A stretch of 64,000 nt of DNA from positions 310,001-374,000 of the forward strand of contig NZ_CADFGE010000007.1 of NCBI RefSeq assembly GCF_902833645.1, written 5' to 3'. Shown here one piece after another: positions 52,897-62,748 of this stretch (positions within the stretch are counted from its first letter, which is position 1; each line of letters opens with the position of its first letter). The notes below the pieces were generated by a model. That model did not search any database. It had not been told where the DNA came from and saw only the letters and a list, made by a program, of their open reading frames with translations. The DNA is from Paraburkholderia fungorum. Lineage in GTDB: Bacteria > Pseudomonadota > Gammaproteobacteria > Burkholderiales > Burkholderiaceae. The translations under genes were made by a program, and so were the position numbers.

Positions 52897-52914
52897 TTTA
52901 CACGATTTTTACAC
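52897..52914 (+). promoter_or_regulatory. Direct repeat, probable KdpE-binding site
   Basis: Two TTTACAC copies (52897-52903 and 52908-52914) have an 11-bp period, the one-turn spacing used by OmpR-family regulators. They end 14 bases before a good -35 (TTGACC 52929-52934), which has a weaker -10 (CATAAC, 52954-52959) at 19-bp spacing. KdpE of E. coli also binds a T-rich site containing TTTACA. The rest of 52684-52996 shows no gene. Confidence 0.55.
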
Positions 52915-52996
52915 ATGGTCTCCCACCTTTGACCAGGCCTTTACGCGCATCGGCATAACGTTCCCCCTATCCAAAGTCCGTGTATGGAGAACAAAA

Positions 52997-53110
52997 ATGG
53001 ATGTGCTGTATGTCGGGGGGCTGGTGCTGTTTTTCGCGCTGACCTTTGCGTTGATTGCCGGCTGCGAGAAGTTGATGCAGTTCCGGCGCGGCCAGGGAGC
53101 CCGCTCATGA
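52997..53110 (+). CDS. 37-residue single-TM microprotein upstream of kdpF
   Basis: ATG 52997 with GGAG nine bases upstream opens a 37-codon gene: an N-terminal hydrophobic helix (VLYVGGLVLFFALTFALIA) then Cys, Glu and a basic tail (FRRGQG). Its last four bases ATGA overlap the kdpF start, the same coupling used between kdpF and kdpA, so it belongs to the operon. From memory, small ORFs of this kind precede kdpF in Burkholderia. It may stabilise the Kdp complex as KdpF does; its function is untested. Confidence 0.7.
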   Translation: MDVLYVGGLVLFFALTFALIAGCEKLMQFRRGQGARS

Positions 53111-53199
53111 ACTGGATTCTCTGGCTGTCGGGCGCGGCCACCGCGTTGTTGTTTGTGTACCTGGTCTATGCGCTATTGCGCGCGGAGGACATTGAATGA
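53107..53199 (+). CDS. kdpF: Potassium-transporting ATPase subunit KdpF
   Basis: A 30-residue single-span protein (MNWILWLSGAATALLFVYLV then YALLRAEDIE) that stabilises the KdpFABC complex like a lipid. Length and the short charged C-terminus are as in the family. It overlaps the preceding microprotein and the kdpA start (both ATGA), so all three are translationally coupled. Confidence 0.9.
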   Translation: MNWILWLSGAATALLFVYLVYALLRAEDIE

Positions 53200-55001
53200 A
53201 CTCGAACAATGTCCTGCAAGCGGGCCTTTTCCTCGTCGTGCTGCTGGCAGCCGCGGTGCCGATGTCCCGCTACCTGAGCAATGTGATGGACGGCAGCTCG
53301 CGCGTGGTTCGCCTGGGCGGCCCGCTCGAACGTTTGCTGTATCGCATCGCGGGCGTCGATCCGTCGGCGGAGATGGGCTGGAAGCATTACGCGATCGCCA
53401 CTATCGCGTTCAATGCGCTCGGCGCGCTGTTCCTTTACGTGTTGCTGCGCGTGCAAGGCTGGCTGCCGGGCAATCCGCAGCAGTTTGGTCCGATGACGGT
53501 GGACGGCGCCTTCAATACGGCAGTCAGTTTCGTGACCAACACGAACTGGCAGGATTACACGCCTGAGCAGACCGTTGGCTATTTGACGCAGATGCTCGGC
53601 TTCACCGTCCAGAACTTCTTCTCGGCCGCCACCGGCATTGTGGTGGTGATCGCGCTGATTCGCGGTTTTGCCCGTCATACCGCGCAAACCATCGGCAACT
53701 TCTGGGTCGATCTGACGCGTGTGACGCTTTATGTGTTGCTGCCGATGTCGGCGATCATCGCCGCTGTCCTGATGAGCCAGGGTGTGATCCAGAACTTCAA
53801 GGCCTATCAGGACGTGCCGACGCTGCAAACCACCACCTACGCCGCACCGAAGCTCGATGCACAAGGCAATCCGGTGAAGGACGCGAAGGGCAACCCGGTC
53901 ACGGTCGACACGCCGGTGAAGACGCAAACCATCGCGATGGGCCCGGTGGCTTCTCAGGAAGCGATCAAGATGCTCGGCACCAACGGTGGCGGCTTCTTTA
54001 ACGGCAACTCGGCGCATCCGTATGAAAACCCGACGCCGTTCTCGAACTTCCTGCAGATCTTCTCGATTCTGATCATTCCGGCGGCATTGGCGCTGGTGTT
54101 CGGGCGCATGATCGCGGACCGCAAACAGGGCGTCGCCGTTCTCGCCGCGATGACGATTGCGTTTGCCGTCTGCGTGGTCGGCGAAATCAGCGCCGAGCAA
54201 AGCGGTAATCCGGCCTTCACCGCGTTGAACGTGGACCAATCGGCGAATGCGTTGCAGTCGGGCGGTAATACGGAGGGCAAGGAAACGCGCTTCGGTATCG
54301 CGCAGTCGGGCATGTTCACGGTGGCGACCACGGCGGCTTCGTGCGGCGCGGTGGCGAATACGCACGACTCGCTCACGCCGATCGGCGGCCTCTATCCGAT
54401 GCTGCTGATGCAACTCGGCGAAGTGATCTTCGGCGGCGTGGGTTCCGGCATGTACGGCATGCTCGTGTTCGCCCTGCTGGCCGTGTTCGTGGCGGGCCTG
54501 ATGATCGGCCGCACGCCTGAATACGTCGGCAAGAAGATCGAAGCGTACGAGATGAAGATGGTGTCGATCGTGGTGCTGCTCACGCCGCTGCTGGTGCTCG
54601 TGGGCACGTCGATCGCGGTGCTGACCGAGGCGGGCAAGGCTGGTATTGCCAACCCTGGTGCGCACGGCTTCTCCGAAATTCTCTACGCATTCAGCTCGGC
54701 CGCGAATAACAACGGCAGCGCGTTTGCGGGCCTGACGGTGAGCACGCCGTTCTATAACTGGCTCACGGCTATCGCGATGTGGTTCGGCCGCTTCGGCACG
54801 ATCATCCCGGTGCTGGCGATTGCCGGTTCGCTGGCTGCGAAGAAGCGTATCGGTGTGACCGGAGGCACGTTGCCCACTCATGGCCCGCTGTTCGTCGTGC
54901 TGCTGCTCGGCACGGTGTTGCTGGTTGGCGCGCTGACTTATGTGCCCGCGCTGGCACTCGGACCTGGTGTCGAACATCTGATGATGATGGGCGCCCACTA
55001 A
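53196..55001 (+). CDS. kdpA: Potassium-transporting ATPase potassium-binding subunit KdpA
   Basis: A 601-residue channel-like subunit of the high-affinity potassium pump, in the inner membrane, related to Trk/Ktr/HKT proteins. Selectivity-filter regions with conserved glycines are visible (NTNWQDYTPEQ, KMLGTNGGGFFN, SCGAVANTHDS, NNNGSAFAGL). About ten TM helices. The start ATG overlaps the kdpF stop. Confidence 0.97.
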   Translation: MNSNNVLQAGLFLVVLLAAAVPMSRYLSNVMDGSSRVVRLGGPLERLLYRIAGVDPSAEMGWKHYAIATIAFNALGALFLYVLLRVQGWLPGNPQQFGPMTVDGAFNTAVSFVTNTNWQDYTPEQTVGYLTQMLGFTVQNFFSAATGIVVVIALIRGFARHTAQTIGNFWVDLTRVTLYVLLPMSAIIAAVLMSQGVIQNFKAYQDVPTLQTTTYAAPKLDAQGNPVKDAKGNPVTVDTPVKTQTIAMGPVASQEAIKMLGTNGGGFFNGNSAHPYENPTPFSNFLQIFSILIIPAALALVFGRMIADRKQGVAVLAAMTIAFAVCVVGEISAEQSGNPAFTALNVDQSANALQSGGNTEGKETRFGIAQSGMFTVATTAASCGAVANTHDSLTPIGGLYPMLLMQLGEVIFGGVGSGMYGMLVFALLAVFVAGLMIGRTPEYVGKKIEAYEMKMVSIVVLLTPLLVLVGTSIAVLTEAGKAGIANPGAHGFSEILYAFSSAANNNGSAFAGLTVSTPFYNWLTAIAMWFGRFGTIIPVLAIAGSLAAKKRIGVTGGTLPTHGPLFVVLLLGTVLLVGALTYVPALALGPGVEHLMMMGAH

Positions 55002-55069
55002 GGCGGCCCGTCGAGATGACACCAGTGAGCAACGAGTGAACACGCGCAAACGGGAAATTCGAGGATTCA

Positions 55070-57154
<2,085 letters not shown>

Positions 57155-57184
57155 GAAGCGGCAGCTTAAAAGGAGTTACCCAAC

Positions 57185-57763
57185 ATGAAAAATCTGTTCC
57201 GTCCGCTGATCGTGATTTTCGCGGTGCTGACCGCCGTCACCGGACTCGCTTATCCCGCGGTAATGACCGCCGTCGGTCAGGCAGCTTTCAACAACCAGGC
57301 CAACGGCAGCCTGCTCGAGAAGGACGGCAAGGTGGTCGGCTCGAAGCTGATCGGCCAGCAGTTCGATGCGCCGCAGTACTTCTGGGGCCGTCTGTCGGCC
57401 ACCAGCCCGATGCCGTACAACCCCCAGGGCTCGAGCGGTTCGAATCTCGGACCGACCAACCCGGCGCTGCTCGATGAGGTCAAAGGCCGCATCGACGCGT
57501 TGAAGGCGGCCGGCACGGATATGTCGAAGCCCGTGCCGGTCGATCTGGTGACGTCCTCGGGCAGCGGTCTCGATCCTGAGATCAGCCCGGCGGCCGCCGC
57601 GTATCAGATCGAACGCGTCGCCAAAGCGCGTAAGCTCGCCGTGAACGATGTGCAGGCGCTGGTCGATCGTTATACGACTGGCCGCCAGTTCGGCGTTCTT
57701 GGTGAACCGCGCGTGAACGTGCTGCAACTGAATCTGGCGCTGGACGAGATGAAGCAGGGTTGA
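57185..57763 (+). CDS. kdpC: Potassium-transporting ATPase subunit KdpC
   Basis: A 192-residue subunit with one N-terminal TM helix (MKNLFRPLIVIFAVLTAVTG) and a periplasmic domain carrying GQQFDAPQYFWGRLSATSP and the SGSGLDPEISPAAA motif. It bridges KdpA and KdpB and increases ATP affinity. AAAGGAG before ATG 57185 is a strong ribosome site. Confidence 0.96.
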   Translation: MKNLFRPLIVIFAVLTAVTGLAYPAVMTAVGQAAFNNQANGSLLEKDGKVVGSKLIGQQFDAPQYFWGRLSATSPMPYNPQGSSGSNLGPTNPALLDEVKGRIDALKAAGTDMSKPVPVDLVTSSGSGLDPEISPAAAAYQIERVAKARKLAVNDVQALVDRYTTGRQFGVLGEPRVNVLQLNLALDEMKQG

Positions 57764-57803
57764 GCGCGGATCAGCGTCATTCATTGATGGCTGTGATTCG
57801 AGG

Positions 57804-57828
57804 AGGCGGCGACCATGCGGTGCCGCCT
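57804..57828 (+). terminator. Hairpin between kdpC and kdpD
   Basis: AGGCGGC (57804-57810) pairs with GCCGCCT (57822-57828), loop 11 nt. It may attenuate read-through from kdpFABC into kdpDE. A GCCATTTGCG direct repeat (57831-57840 and 57844-57853) follows immediately. Confidence 0.4.
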
Positions 57829-57917
57829 TCGCCATTTGCGATTGCCATTTGCGGTGGCGCTGCTGCCGTGCCACCATGGATGCACTATCGCTCGCATTAT
57901 CATGAAAACCATTGAGC

Positions 57918-60752
57918 ATGAACCGCCCCGATCCTGATGAACTGCTCGACAAGCTGCAACGCGACGAAGAAAAGCGTCAACGGGGCCGGCTGAAGATTTT
58001 CTTCGGCGCGTCGGCGGGCGTCGGCAAAACCTACGCGATGTTGCAGGCCGCGCGCCGCCGTGCGGATGAAGGCACGGACGTGGTGGTCGGCATTGCCGAA
58101 ACGCATGGCCGCGGCGAAACCGCTGCGTTGCTTGAAGGTCTCGACGTGCTGCCGCTCGCGGTAATCGAGTATCGCGGCCGCAAGCTCGGCGAGTTCGATC
58201 TCGACGCCGCGCTCGCGCGCAAGCCGCAACTGATTCTCGTCGACGAGCTCGCGCATTCGAACGTGCAGGGCGCGCGGCATCTGAAGCGCTGGCAGGATGT
58301 CTACGAACTGCTCGACGCGGGCATCGACGTCTACACCACGGTCAACGTCCAGCACCTCGAAAGCCTGAACGACGTAGTCGGCCAGATTACCGGCATCCGG
58401 GTCTGGGAGACGGTCCCCGACCGCGTGTTCGATCGCGCCGACGAAGTCACGCTGGTCGACCTGCCCGCTGAAGAATTGCTCGACCGGATGCGCGACGGCA
58501 AGGTGTATTTGCCGCAGCAGGCCGAGCGCGCGGTGCGCAACTTCTTTCGCAAGGGCAATCTGATCGCGCTGCGCGAACTGGCGTTGCGCCGCACGGCGGA
58601 CCGTGTCGATGCGCAGATGCGTGAGTATCGCGCCGACCGTTCGATCGAGCGGATCTGGCAGGCGCGCGAGCGCTTGCTGGTGTGTGTCGGTCCGGGGCCG
58701 GAAGCGCCGATGCTGGTGCGCGCGGCGGCACGCCTTGCCGCGAGCCTGAAGGCCGACTGGATCGCGGTCTACGTCGAAACCCCCGCGCTGCAGCGCCTGC
58801 CCGATGCGCGCCGCGAACGCACACTGAACGCCTTGAAGCTCGCCGCCGAACTCGGCGCCGAAACCGCGACGCTGGCGGGCACCGATGCGGTCGCCGCGCT
58901 GATCGGCTACGCGCAGGCTCGCAATGTCTCCAAGCTGGTGGCCGGCGCATCGGCGCGCAGCGGTTTTCAGCGCTGGGTGCGCCGTCCGCTCGGCGAACGC
59001 ATCGCGGAACGCGCGGGCGACCTCGATCTCACGCTGATTCGCGCGTCGTCGGAACGCGACGGCGGCGAGCAGCGTCGCTTGCTCAATACCACGGCGAATG
59101 CGTGGCGCGAGGCGCTGAGCGCGGCGCGCGAACGCCGTTCGCCGCCGCGCGCCTACGGCATCGCACTGACGATTTGCGCGGCCATTACGCTGTTGTCGAG
59201 CCAGTTGATCGACCATATCGACCTGACCAACCTCGTCATGCTGTACCTGCTCGGCGTGATTTTCACGGCCGTGAAGCTGGGGCGTGGGCCAGGCGTCGTA
59301 CTGTCGTTCATGAGCGTGGCGGCGTTCGATTTCTTCTTCGTGCCGCCGCGCATGTCGCTGTCGGTGTCCGACACGCAGTACCTGCTGACCTTCCTCGGCA
59401 TGTTGCTGACTTCGCTCGTCATCAGCCATCTCACGTCGAGCTTGCGCCGCGAGGCGAGCGTCGCGCGGCGCCGCGAACAACGCACCGGCGCGATGTATGC
59501 GATGGCGCGCGAGCTGGCTGCCGCGCTTACCACCGAGCAGATCGTCGGCATCGGCAGCCGGCATGTCAGCGAAGTGTTCGGCGCGCGTGTCGCGATCCTG
59601 TTGCCGGACAGCGCCGATCAGGTGAAGCAGAAAATCGAGGACCCCGATGCGGCAATCACGCTCGAAGGCGAGATGCTCGATAGCGACGTCGGTCAATGGG
59701 TCTACGATCAGCAGAAGCCCGCCGGACACGGTACCGATACGCTGCCGGCCGCCGCCGCGCTGTACCTGCCGCTGAAGGCGCCGATGCGCACGCGCGGTGT
59801 GCTCGCGGTCGTGATGCGCGACGAGCGCGAGCTGGACGTGCCCGAGCAGCAACGCATGCTCGACGCATTTGCCGCGCAGATCGCGCTGGCGCTGGAGCGG
59901 GTGCACTACGTCGACATCGCGCGCGACGCGCTCGTCAATATGGAATCGGAGCGCTTGCGCAATTCGCTGCTGTCGGCGATCTCGCACGACCTGCGCACCC
60001 CGCTGACGACGATCGTCGGCTTCTCGTCGATGCTGGCGCAATCGCGCGAGGCGCATCCCGGTGCGCAACCCGGCGACGATCTCGTCGAAGCGATTCACGA
60101 AGAGGCGCTGCGCATGACCGGCATCGTCACCAATCTGCTCGATATGGCGCGTTTGCAGGCAGGCAGCCTGCAACTGAACCAGCAGTGGACCCTTCTCGAG
60201 GAAACGGTGGGTGCCGCGCTGCGGGCGTGCAAACGCGTGCTGGCCAATCACCCGGTGCAAGTCAAGCTGCCTGCCGATTTGCCGCTGCTGCACCTCGATG
60301 CGGTGCTGATGGAGCGGCTCTTCTCGAACCTGTTCGAGAACGCGGCCAAGTACACCCCGCCGGATACGCCGTTGACGATCGGCGCGCAACGTCTCGACGC
60401 GGACGGCAAATCGTTCGTACGCGTCGCGGTCGACGATAACGGGCCGGGTCTGCCGGCCGGCATGGAAGCGCGTGTGTTCGAGAAATTCACGCGCGGCGAG
60501 AAGGAGTCGGCCAAGCCGGGCATCGGCCTTGGCCTCGCGATCTGCCGCGCGATCGTCGAAGCGCACGGCGGTACAATCGGCGCGCTCAATCGGATGTCAC
60601 CGGACGGCCGTGTCGAAGGCGCGCGCTTCTGGTTCACCTTGCCGGTGGAAACACCCCCCGAAGCACCCGATGCGCTGGAAGACGAAGGCGCCGATGCCTT
60701 GCCCGACCGCGATCCAACTTCTAACCTGCTTTCCAAGCCCAGCCATGAGTGA
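57918..60752 (+). CDS. kdpD: Osmosensitive potassium sensor histidine kinase KdpD
   Basis: The 944-residue inner-membrane kinase senses potassium limitation and phosphorylates KdpE. The N-terminal KdpD domain has the Walker A GASAGVGKT and Walker B-like LVDELAHSN. It is followed by a USP-like domain (about 250-370), the four-TM DUF4118 region (near 415-510), a GAF-like segment, then HisKA with the phosphorylated His in AISHDLRTPLTTI and an HATPase with DNGPGLPAG and GIGLGLAI. ATG 57918 is used, with a TTG two codons earlier as alternative. Its end overlaps kdpE by eight bases. Confidence 0.95.
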   Translation: MNRPDPDELLDKLQRDEEKRQRGRLKIFFGASAGVGKTYAMLQAARRRADEGTDVVVGIAETHGRGETAALLEGLDVLPLAVIEYRGRKLGEFDLDAALARKPQLILVDELAHSNVQGARHLKRWQDVYELLDAGIDVYTTVNVQHLESLNDVVGQITGIRVWETVPDRVFDRADEVTLVDLPAEELLDRMRDGKVYLPQQAERAVRNFFRKGNLIALRELALRRTADRVDAQMREYRADRSIERIWQARERLLVCVGPGPEAPMLVRAAARLAASLKADWIAVYVETPALQRLPDARRERTLNALKLAAELGAETATLAGTDAVAALIGYAQARNVSKLVAGASARSGFQRWVRRPLGERIAERAGDLDLTLIRASSERDGGEQRRLLNTTANAWREALSAARERRSPPRAYGIALTICAAITLLSSQLIDHIDLTNLVMLYLLGVIFTAVKLGRGPGVVLSFMSVAAFDFFFVPPRMSLSVSDTQYLLTFLGMLLTSLVISHLTSSLRREASVARRREQRTGAMYAMARELAAALTTEQIVGIGSRHVSEVFGARVAILLPDSADQVKQKIEDPDAAITLEGEMLDSDVGQWVYDQQKPAGHGTDTLPAAAALYLPLKAPMRTRGVLAVVMRDERELDVPEQQRMLDAFAAQIALALERVHYVDIARDALVNMESERLRNSLLSAISHDLRTPLTTIVGFSSMLAQSREAHPGAQPGDDLVEAIHEEALRMTGIVTNLLDMARLQAGSLQLNQQWTLLEETVGAALRACKRVLANHPVQVKLPADLPLLHLDAVLMERLFSNLFENAAKYTPPDTPLTIGAQRLDADGKSFVRVAVDDNGPGLPAGMEARVFEKFTRGEKESAKPGIGLGLAICRAIVEAHGGTIGALNRMSPDGRVEGARFWFTLPVETPPEAPDALEDEGADALPDRDPTSNLLSKPSHE

Positions 60753-61443
60753 CCCGAGCATCACCGTCGTTCTGATCGAAGACGAAAAGCAGATTCGCCG
60801 CTTCGTGCGAACCGCGCTGGAAGGCGAGGGCATTGTCGTGCACGACGCCGAAACCGGCAAACAAGGTCTCGTCGAAGCCGCGACGCGCAAACCCGATCTC
60901 GTTATCGTCGATCTCGGCCTGCCCGACACCGACGGTCTCGATGTGATTCGCGAGCTGCGGGGCTGGAGCGAGCTGCCGGTCATCGTGCTGTCGGCGCGCA
61001 CTCAGGAAACCGAGAAAGTCGCCGCGCTCGACGCCGGCGCGGACGATTACCTCACCAAGCCATTCGGCGTGTCCGAACTGCTGGCGCGCATCCGTGCGCA
61101 TATGCGGCGGCGCAATCAGGGTGGCGCGAATGAATCGCCGCTGGTGCGCTTCGGCGCGGTGACCGTCGACCTGGCCTTGCGCCAGGTGACGCGCGAGGGC
61201 GCCGCCATCCATCTCACGCCGATCGAATATCGGCTGCTCGCGACCCTGGTGCGCCATGCGGGCCGGGTGCTGACGCACCGGCAATTGTTGCGCGACGTGT
61301 GGGGGCCGTCCCATGTGGAGAGCCATCACTATCTGCGCATCTACATGGCGCATCTGCGCGGGAAACTGGAGCGCGATCCGGCGCAACCGGAGCACATCGT
61401 CACGGAGACGGGGGTGGGATATCGGCTGGTCGGCGCCGTATAA
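60745..61443 (+). CDS. kdpE: Response regulator KdpE
   Basis: A 232-residue OmpR-family regulator that activates kdpFABC. The receiver domain (about 1-120) has VVLIEDEKQIRR, the phospho-acceptor Asp in VIVDLGLPDTDG, the Thr/Ser switch region VIVLSARTQE and the conserved Lys in YLTKPFG. The winged-helix DNA-binding domain (about 130-230) follows. ATG 60745 overlaps the kdpD stop by eight bases, so sensor and regulator are coupled. Its probable target is the direct repeat at 52897-52914. Confidence 0.96.
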   Translation: MSDPSITVVLIEDEKQIRRFVRTALEGEGIVVHDAETGKQGLVEAATRKPDLVIVDLGLPDTDGLDVIRELRGWSELPVIVLSARTQETEKVAALDAGADDYLTKPFGVSELLARIRAHMRRRNQGGANESPLVRFGAVTVDLALRQVTREGAAIHLTPIEYRLLATLVRHAGRVLTHRQLLRDVWGPSHVESHHYLRIYMAHLRGKLERDPAQPEHIVTETGVGYRLVGAV

Positions 61444-61451
61444 CGCGATTT

Positions 61452-61460
61452 TGGTATAAT
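61452..61460 (+). promoter_or_regulatory. Extended -10 promoter of the gdx gene
   Basis: TGGTATAAT joins a TGn element to a perfect TATAAT (61455-61460). No -35 is visible in the kdpE 3' end. Transcription would begin at about 61467, just ahead of the riboswitch, which strengthens both calls. Confidence 0.7.
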
Positions 61461-61470
61461 TACAGTTCGT

Positions 61471-61511
61471 AAGGACGACCTTGCGCATCTGCTTCAAACG
61501 GGGACGGCCCC
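61471..61511 (+). promoter_or_regulatory. Guanidine-II (mini-ykkC) riboswitch
   Basis: Two small hairpins with ACGR loops: AAGG-ACGA-CCTT (61471-61482) and GGGG-ACGG-CCCC (61500-61511), joined by a 17-nt linker. This is the defining form of guanidine-II riboswitches. It lies ten bases before the GGAG (61522-61525) of a small multidrug resistance transporter gene, the usual target. Guanidine binding should free the ribosome site and turn translation on. Confidence 0.9.
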
Positions 61512-61532
61512 ATCTGATCATGGAGCTGTCTC

Positions 61533-61853
61533 ATGTCCTGGATTCTTCTGCTGATTGCCGGTTTGCTCGAGGTTGCCTGGGCGGCCGGTCTTAAAACCTC
61601 CGAAGGCTTTACCCGGCTGTGGCCGTCCGTATTTACGGTCGTGACCGCGCTCGGCAGTTTCGTTCTGCTTGCCATGGCGATGCGTCAACTGCCGCTCGGC
61701 ACGGCCTACGCCGTGTGGACAGGCATCGGCGCGGTCGGCGCGTTCATCTTCGGCATCGTCATGATGGGCGAGGCTTTGACGGTCGCGCGGGTGGCGAGCG
61801 CGGCGCTGATCGTGATCGGCTTGATCGGGTTGAAGCTGTCGTCGGGGCATTGA
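61533..61853 (+). CDS. gdx: Guanidinium exporter, SMR family (Gdx/SugE)
   Basis: A 106-residue four-TM antiporter that exports guanidinium in exchange for protons as an antiparallel dimer. The central Glu is in MSWILLLIAGLLEVAWAAGLK (Glu13), followed by the SugE-type WAAGLK sequence. AYAVWTGIGAVGAFIFGI and the GEALTVAR segment complete the fold. The upstream guanidine-II riboswitch favours guanidinium over a general quaternary-ammonium substrate. Confidence 0.95.
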   Translation: MSWILLLIAGLLEVAWAAGLKTSEGFTRLWPSVFTVVTALGSFVLLAMAMRQLPLGTAYAVWTGIGAVGAFIFGIVMMGEALTVARVASAALIVIGLIGLKLSSGH

Positions 61854-61861
61854 TCTCTCGG

Positions 61862-61890
61862 TGAATCTCTCATTGAGACCCTGAGATTCA
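61862..61890. terminator. 8-bp hairpin after gdx
   Basis: TGAATCTC (61862-61869) pairs perfectly with GAGATTCA (61883-61890), eight bases after the gdx stop codon. The T-tract is missing, so termination is only likely. Confidence 0.4.
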
Positions 61891-61991
61891 AGTGGATTGG
61901 CGTGTCCGCGCGTGCGTGGATCGAGCGCCAATCCTCCGCCGTTACAGGCCAGCATTTGTTCGCCACTCTGCGTTCTGCGAATTAACGTGGC

Positions 61992-61997
61992 TATAAT
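61992..61997 (+). promoter_or_regulatory. Possible -10 for the DUF4126 gene
   Basis: A perfect TATAAT (61992-61997) lies about 140 bases before ATG 62137. No good -35 is seen, and a TG lies one base off the extended -10 position, so this is a weak call. Confidence 0.35.
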
Positions 61998-62136
61998 GAG
62001 ACTGAATCCAACCTGAAATTGTCCGCGGCCTATTTGGCGCGGCCGGCTTGGCGCGGGTCTGACGACTTCGATGCGGCGGTTTCCTTTGCTTTGCCCGTCG
62101 AAGCGCCCGGCACGCACAGCGCGCCTGGAGGCGGCC

Positions 62137-62748
62137 ATGCTTGAATCACTTTCGCTCGCTGCGGGCCTCTCATGGGGCAGCGGTCTGCGCCTCTATCTGA
62201 CAGTCCTGCTGGCCGGCGTGTTCGCGCGTCTTGGCTTCATCCATCTTCCCGATACGTTGTCCGCGCTGTCGTCGCCGTGGGTCATCGGCGTCGCGGGTGT
62301 GCTGACGGTCACCGAATTTCTCGCCGACAAGATTCCCGCGTTCGATTCCTTATGGGACGCAGTCCATACCTTTATCCGGATTCCCGCCGGCGCGGTATTG
62401 GCCGCCGGCGCGCTCGGCCATGCCGATCCGGCGCTGCTGACGGTCGCGGCATTGGCGGGCGGCACGCTGGCAGGCACCGCGCATCTGGCTAAGGCGGGCA
62501 CGCGCGCGCTGATCAATCTGTCGCCGGAACCGGTGTCGAATGTCGTGACCTCGACTGCCGAAGACGGACTCGTGTTCGGCGGCATGCTGCTCGCGCTGTT
62601 CGTGCCGCTTCTGTTCCTGATCCTGATGGTGGGCTTTCTGATGCTGGCGGGCTGGGCGTTGCCGCGGTTGTGGCGTGGGGTGCAGGGCGGTTTTCGCGGA
62701 ATGGCGACGCACATGGTGTCGCGGTTTGCCAGGAGTCGGCACGATTGA
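62137..62748 (+). CDS. DUF4126 family membrane protein
   Basis: A 203-residue inner-membrane protein with five or so hydrophobic spans. MLESLSLAAGLSWGSGLRLYLTV, ADKIPAFDSLWDAVHTFIRIPAGA and GTAHLAKAGTRALINLSPEPVSN are marks of the DUF4126 family, whose function is unknown. GGAGG (62127-62131) before ATG 62137 fixes the start; the in-frame start at 62071 would add 22 basic residues. The stop TGA overlaps the TTG start of the permease gene, so the two are coupled. Confidence 0.85.
   Translation: MLESLSLAAGLSWGSGLRLYLTVLLAGVFARLGFIHLPDTLSALSSPWVIGVAGVLTVTEFLADKIPAFDSLWDAVHTFIRIPAGAVLAAGALGHADPALLTVAALAGGTLAGTAHLAKAGTRALINLSPEPVSNVVTSTAEDGLVFGGMLLALFVPLLFLILMVGFLMLAGWALPRLWRGVQGGFRGMATHMVSRFARSRHD

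Noticed and set aside
57900..60566. 888-codon frame antisense to kdpD
   Set aside because: Shadow of kdpD; no recognisable domains.
61854..62136. Second riboswitch upstream of the DUF4126 gene
   Set aside because: Only a simple hairpin and a possible -10 are present; no known aptamer core.
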